From Phaeocystidibacter sp965659725 (GTDB lineage Bacteria > Bacteroidota > Bacteroidia > Flavobacteriales > Schleiferiaceae): DNA of 63,761 nucleotides. The first letter of the stretch is position 1. Each line of letters starts with the position of its first letter. The stretch spans positions 1-63,761 of the forward strand of contig CBFHXG010000011.1 in assembly GCA_965659725.1 (NCBI GenBank), given 5' to 3'. The translations under genes were made by a program, and so were the position numbers. Under the pieces are notes generated by a model, which saw only the letters and a list, made by a program, of their open reading frames with translations, had not been told where the DNA came from and searched no databases. Of the stretch, positions 61,134 through 63,761 are shown in pieces.

Positions 61134-62120
61134 TTACACAACCATCAAGTTGCACCCACGAATATCGCTGTCATCGAAACGACCAAGAACCTCAAATGTT
61201 GTATCCGTTCTCAGTCGGCCTAGGTCTTGTGTAGCCACAAATGCACAGCTATCTAGATTCGCAAGGTCCACAATATCCATACCCCCAGTTTTCCCTTCTT
61301 TAACTTTGGAAAGTGGGTCCGCCGGGTCGCGCAGCTTAATACGCATCCAAGGAGGGAGTTCATATAGGCCTTTGCCTTTGCTGTAGGCCTGCGACATTAA
61401 TTCGGTCATGCCATATTCACTGTGCACCTCATTTACATTGAAGGCATCTTCCAAGATCTCATGAAGTTCTGAACGGATCATTTCCTTCCTTCTGCCCTTC
61501 ATTCCACCCGTTTCCATGATGCGGATATTAGGATTCAAGGGAAGCGGGTGCTTCTCTGCCAGATCTAGCAAAGCAAAGCTTACTCCAAGAAGGATGGTGG
61601 GCCTGCCGTCTTCGTTGGCCTTGTTCAATTGATGATGAAGCTCTTCCAAGTTGTTCAGATAGAATCCAGATTCTGGATACCTACTCATCTGAATGAAGGT
61701 TGAGGCCATTTCGATAAGCGAAGAACCTTTCCTCTCTAAATAAGAAGGCAGGAGACACAACCATCGGTAATCCGACGGCGATCCGTATTGCCATGTGAAT
61801 GCTTCATTGAATACGCGATGATACCAATCGAGATCCAACACTACATGCCTTGAAGGAACTTGACCTGTAGTTCCGCTGCTCGTAAATGTGATCGCTGGTT
61901 CAAATTGACCCGTTTGGACCTGGTGATTCTTGAATGCTTCGATGGGAAGGTGTGGAATATCCATCCAGCTTCGAATGTCGCTTGCCTTTACATTCAGCCC
62001 ATCAAGGAATCTCCGATAAGGCATGCAGTGTTCGGCTTGATGCCTGAACACCTCAAGTGCAAGTTCGTTGAAATCGGAACTGGCCCTTTTGAAAAATGTA
62101 TCTTTGATAGTGGGAATCAC
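61134..62120 (-). CDS. LuxE-like acyl-protein synthetase/acyltransferase
   Basis: A 328-residue ANL-type adenylate-forming protein of the LuxE group. The nucleotide-binding motif is TFTSSGTTGQVPSRHV (about 79-94) and EYGMTELMSQ (about 235-245) is the A5-like motif with the aromatic-E pattern. LuxE activates fatty acids in bioluminescence; here there are no lux genes nearby, so a different acyl substrate is likely. No carrier protein gene is adjacent. Confidence 0.85.
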   Translation of the reverse strand: MIPTIKDTFFKRASSDFNELALEVFRHQAEHCMPYRRFLDGLNVKASDIRSWMDIPHLPIEAFKNHQVQTGQFEPAITFTSSGTTGQVPSRHVVLDLDWYHRVFNEAFTWQYGSPSDYRWLCLLPSYLERKGSSLIEMASTFIQMSRYPESGFYLNNLEELHHQLNKANEDGRPTILLGVSFALLDLAEKHPLPLNPNIRIMETGGMKGRRKEMIRSELHEILEDAFNVNEVHSEYGMTELMSQAYSKGKGLYELPPWMRIKLRDPADPLSKVKEGKTGGMDIVDLANLDSCAFVATQDLGRLRTDTTFEVLGRFDDSDIRGCNLMVV

Positions 62121-62155
62121 AAACGTTTTTGTACTCCTTTGCGTTTATTGAACAG

Positions 62156-62632
62156 ATGCACACAAAGATACTCGGAATATTATCCTTTCTAGTCCTAGCA
62201 GCACTTGTAACCGGTTGCAAGGATAATTCTGTCTTCCCCGATGAGCCATACATGGAGTACCGCAGCTATACGTTGGTTCCTGAGGATGCTGATCCAGATC
62301 TCCCTGCAAACCACGCCTTGGTAGATCTTTATTTTACGGACGGAGACGGGGATATTGGCGTTGACCTCCCTGATGGTCAATTCAATTTTTATGCGAATGT
62401 GATGGAGAAGTATGATACGGGTTACGTATTCGCTTACGACTTCCCTGGCATACTTCGCGACCTTGCAGACCCTGGTCAGCAGAACAAGGCCCTCGAAGGG
62501 ATCATATCCTACAAGGTAGCATTGACAGAGATAGAAACAGATACGGTGCGAATCGACTTTGAGTTGATAGACGATGCTGGCAATTCAACAGGTATCGTGG
62601 AATCTGAAGACATCTTCGTAGACTTCCCTTGA
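62156..62632 (+). CDS. Hypothetical lipoprotein with acidic loop
   Basis: A 158-residue protein with a lipoprotein signal (SFLVLAALVTGCK, Cys about 21) and an acidic region FTDGDGDIGVDLPDGQ (about 63-80) that could bind calcium. The rest is beta-predicted. The family is not recognised, although similar small lipoproteins with a GDGDIG loop are common in Bacteroidota. ATG 62156 is preferred to the longer frame at 62129. Confidence 0.8.
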   Translation: MHTKILGILSFLVLAALVTGCKDNSVFPDEPYMEYRSYTLVPEDADPDLPANHALVDLYFTDGDGDIGVDLPDGQFNFYANVMEKYDTGYVFAYDFPGILRDLADPGQQNKALEGIISYKVALTEIETDTVRIDFELIDDAGNSTGIVESEDIFVDFP

Positions 62633-62706
62633 TCATTTTGAAAATCTCTTAAAATGGATTTCGAGGAGCACCATGCTGCTCGAATGAAATTGCTTATTTT
62701 CCACCA

Positions 62707-63761
62707 ATGGATTTCAGCAAGCCTCTTGACTATCTGATCGCCCTGGCGTTGATCGTAATACTTTCGTATTTCTTCAACATCCTTTCTCGTTTCACTCGTA
62801 TCCCGTCTGTGTTGATGCTAATCGGCACGGGGGTTGGAATTGGATATGGACTCGAAACTCTGATCTCTCCGGAGTTCAACCTGCTTCCACTCCTTGAGAT
62901 CTTAGGCACGGTAGGTATCATCATGATCGTACTGGAGGCAGCGCTAGACCTGGAACTGACAAAGGATAAGCGGCATTTGATATGGTCGAGTTTAATTCTT
63001 TCTATTTTCGAATTGGGAAGCACGATCGCCTTGATCTCCGCACTCATCCATTATGGTCTTGATGCCGGGTGGCAGTCTTCTGTGATCTATGCCATTCCTC
63101 TTTCCATCCTAAGTTCAGCCATTGTGATCCCTAGCGTGGGCAGCTTAAGTCACCACAAGAAGGAGTTCATGATCTATCAATCGACCTTCTCCGACATCCT
63201 TGGGATCATGGTGTTCTATTTCACCATCGAGGCATTCAAGGCTGAAGGTCCGGCTGAGCTGGCAGGAACCTTTTCATGGAGCTTTCTCTTCAGTTTGGTG
63301 ATCTCCGTAATCCTGAGCTACCTACTCGTTTTCATCCTTCAGAATATCAAAACACAGGTAAAGCTATTCTTGCTGATAGCGGTGTTGATATTGATCTACG
63401 CCATTGGCAAATCCTACCATTTGTCTCCGTTATTGATCATCTTGATCTTCGGACTCATCTTGAATAACTCCAAGCTCTTCTTCCAAGGCAAACTCGCCAA
63501 GTGGCTGAATTATTCAGTGATGGAGGGACTGTTGAAGGACTTCCGATTGATCACGCTCGAATCTTCCTTCATTATCCGAACCTTCTTCTTTGTGGTGTTT
63601 GGTATGACGATCGACCTGCCTTCATTGATGTCGCCGTTCGTTTTCATCTTCTCTACCATAGCACTGCTCGGCATGTATGCTTTGAGGGACCTTTGGATGA
63701 ATGTTTTTGTTGGAAGAAACAACAAGCCGGAACTGTACATTGCCCCGCGTGGATTGATCAC
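62707..63761 (+). CDS. Monovalent cation:proton antiporter, N-terminal part (partial)
   Basis: The open frame from ATG 62707 runs without a stop to the window end (about 351 codons). It encodes repeated hydrophobic helices (about ten) with short loops, in the CPA1/CPA2 style: IPSVLMLIGTGVGIGYG near the N-terminus, IIMIVLEAALDLEL, and SAIVIPSVGSL with the kinked unwound-helix pattern seen in Na+/H+ and K+/H+ exchangers. The C-terminus lies outside. Ion specificity is not evident. Confidence 0.85.
   Translation, partial: MDFSKPLDYLIALALIVILSYFFNILSRFTRIPSVLMLIGTGVGIGYGLETLISPEFNLLPLLEILGTVGIIMIVLEAALDLELTKDKRHLIWSSLILSIFELGSTIALISALIHYGLDAGWQSSVIYAIPLSILSSAIVIPSVGSLSHHKKEFMIYQSTFSDILGIMVFYFTIEAFKAEGPAELAGTFSWSFLFSLVISVILSYLLVFILQNIKTQVKLFLLIAVLILIYAIGKSYHLSPLLIILIFGLILNNSKLFFQGKLAKWLNYSVMEGLLKDFRLITLESSFIIRTFFFVVFGMTIDLPSLMSPFVFIFSTIALLGMYALRDLWMNVFVGRNNKPELYIAPRGLI

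Overview
This is an ordinary, gene-dense chromosomal window from a member of the Bacteroidota, most likely a marine Flavobacteriales (Cryomorphaceae/Schleiferiaceae-like) bacterium. The signs are: start regions preceded by the Bacteroidota primary-sigma promoter (TTG, about 17-23 bp, TAnnTTTG); two secreted proteins with C-terminal type IX secretion (T9SS) type-A sorting domains; lineage-typical families (DUF4296, DUF5686 with a carboxypeptidase-like domain, SatD with DUF3307, ExbD pairs, TrhO); an oxygen-dependent haem route; and the homogentisate route of tyrosine breakdown. I saw no insertion sequence, prophage, integrase or CRISPR array. The species call is an inference from gene content only.

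Layout. 1-4420: haem synthesis operon, hemD (3' end)-hemE-hemF-hemB-hemL, followed by tRNA-Val and a terminator. 4.8-6.4 kb: a secreted hypothetical protein, a candidate small RNA, a small HTH regulator and a 311-bp gene-poor stretch. 6.4-8.8 kb: a four-gene sensory operon (Cys-rich small protein, multi-span membrane protein, histidine kinase, LuxR-type response regulator). 8.9-10.5 kb: tRNA with anticodon CAT and an ECF sigma/anti-sigma pair. 10.6-17 kb: HAD hydrolase, methylmalonyl-CoA epimerase, an MsbA-like ABC exporter, rbfA plus a LolC/E-like permease, dus, and a CPBP protease. 16.9-20 kb: an ExbB-type proton channel with three ExbD partners and a small membrane protein, then tRNA-Ser. 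20-30 kb: asparaginase and TatD, a broken outer-membrane protein gene, sucAB, polyprenyl synthase and rfbA. 30-39.6 kb: RND transporter, DUF5686 protein, DUF3307/SatD pair, a cyclase-family lipoprotein, hemW and a second histidine kinase. 39.7-48.5 kb: metallophosphoesterase, lipoprotein, threonine-dehydrogenase-like SDR, trhO, a T9SS cargo, hmgA-hppD, and a broken RDD gene. 48.6-63.8 kb: typA, T9SS cargo, polA, a glycosyltransferase, dihydroorotase, DUF4296 lipoprotein, tyrS, an epimerase, secreted proteins, a LuxE-like protein, a lipoprotein and the start of a cation/proton antiporter.

How it works together. hemDEFBL makes haem precursors and hemW, 33 kb away, is the likely haem chaperone. 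hppD and hmgA carry out two consecutive steps of tyrosine catabolism. The ExbB/ExbD cluster would power outer-membrane transport or a similar envelope process. I did not find a clear new multi-gene system. The observations most worth following are two genes each interrupted by one in-frame stop codon, an orphan structured RNA with its own terminator, the triple ExbD set with Cys-x-x-Cys/acidic-loop insertions, the sensory operon, several apparently leaderless promoters, and a TyrRS with an altered HIGH motif.
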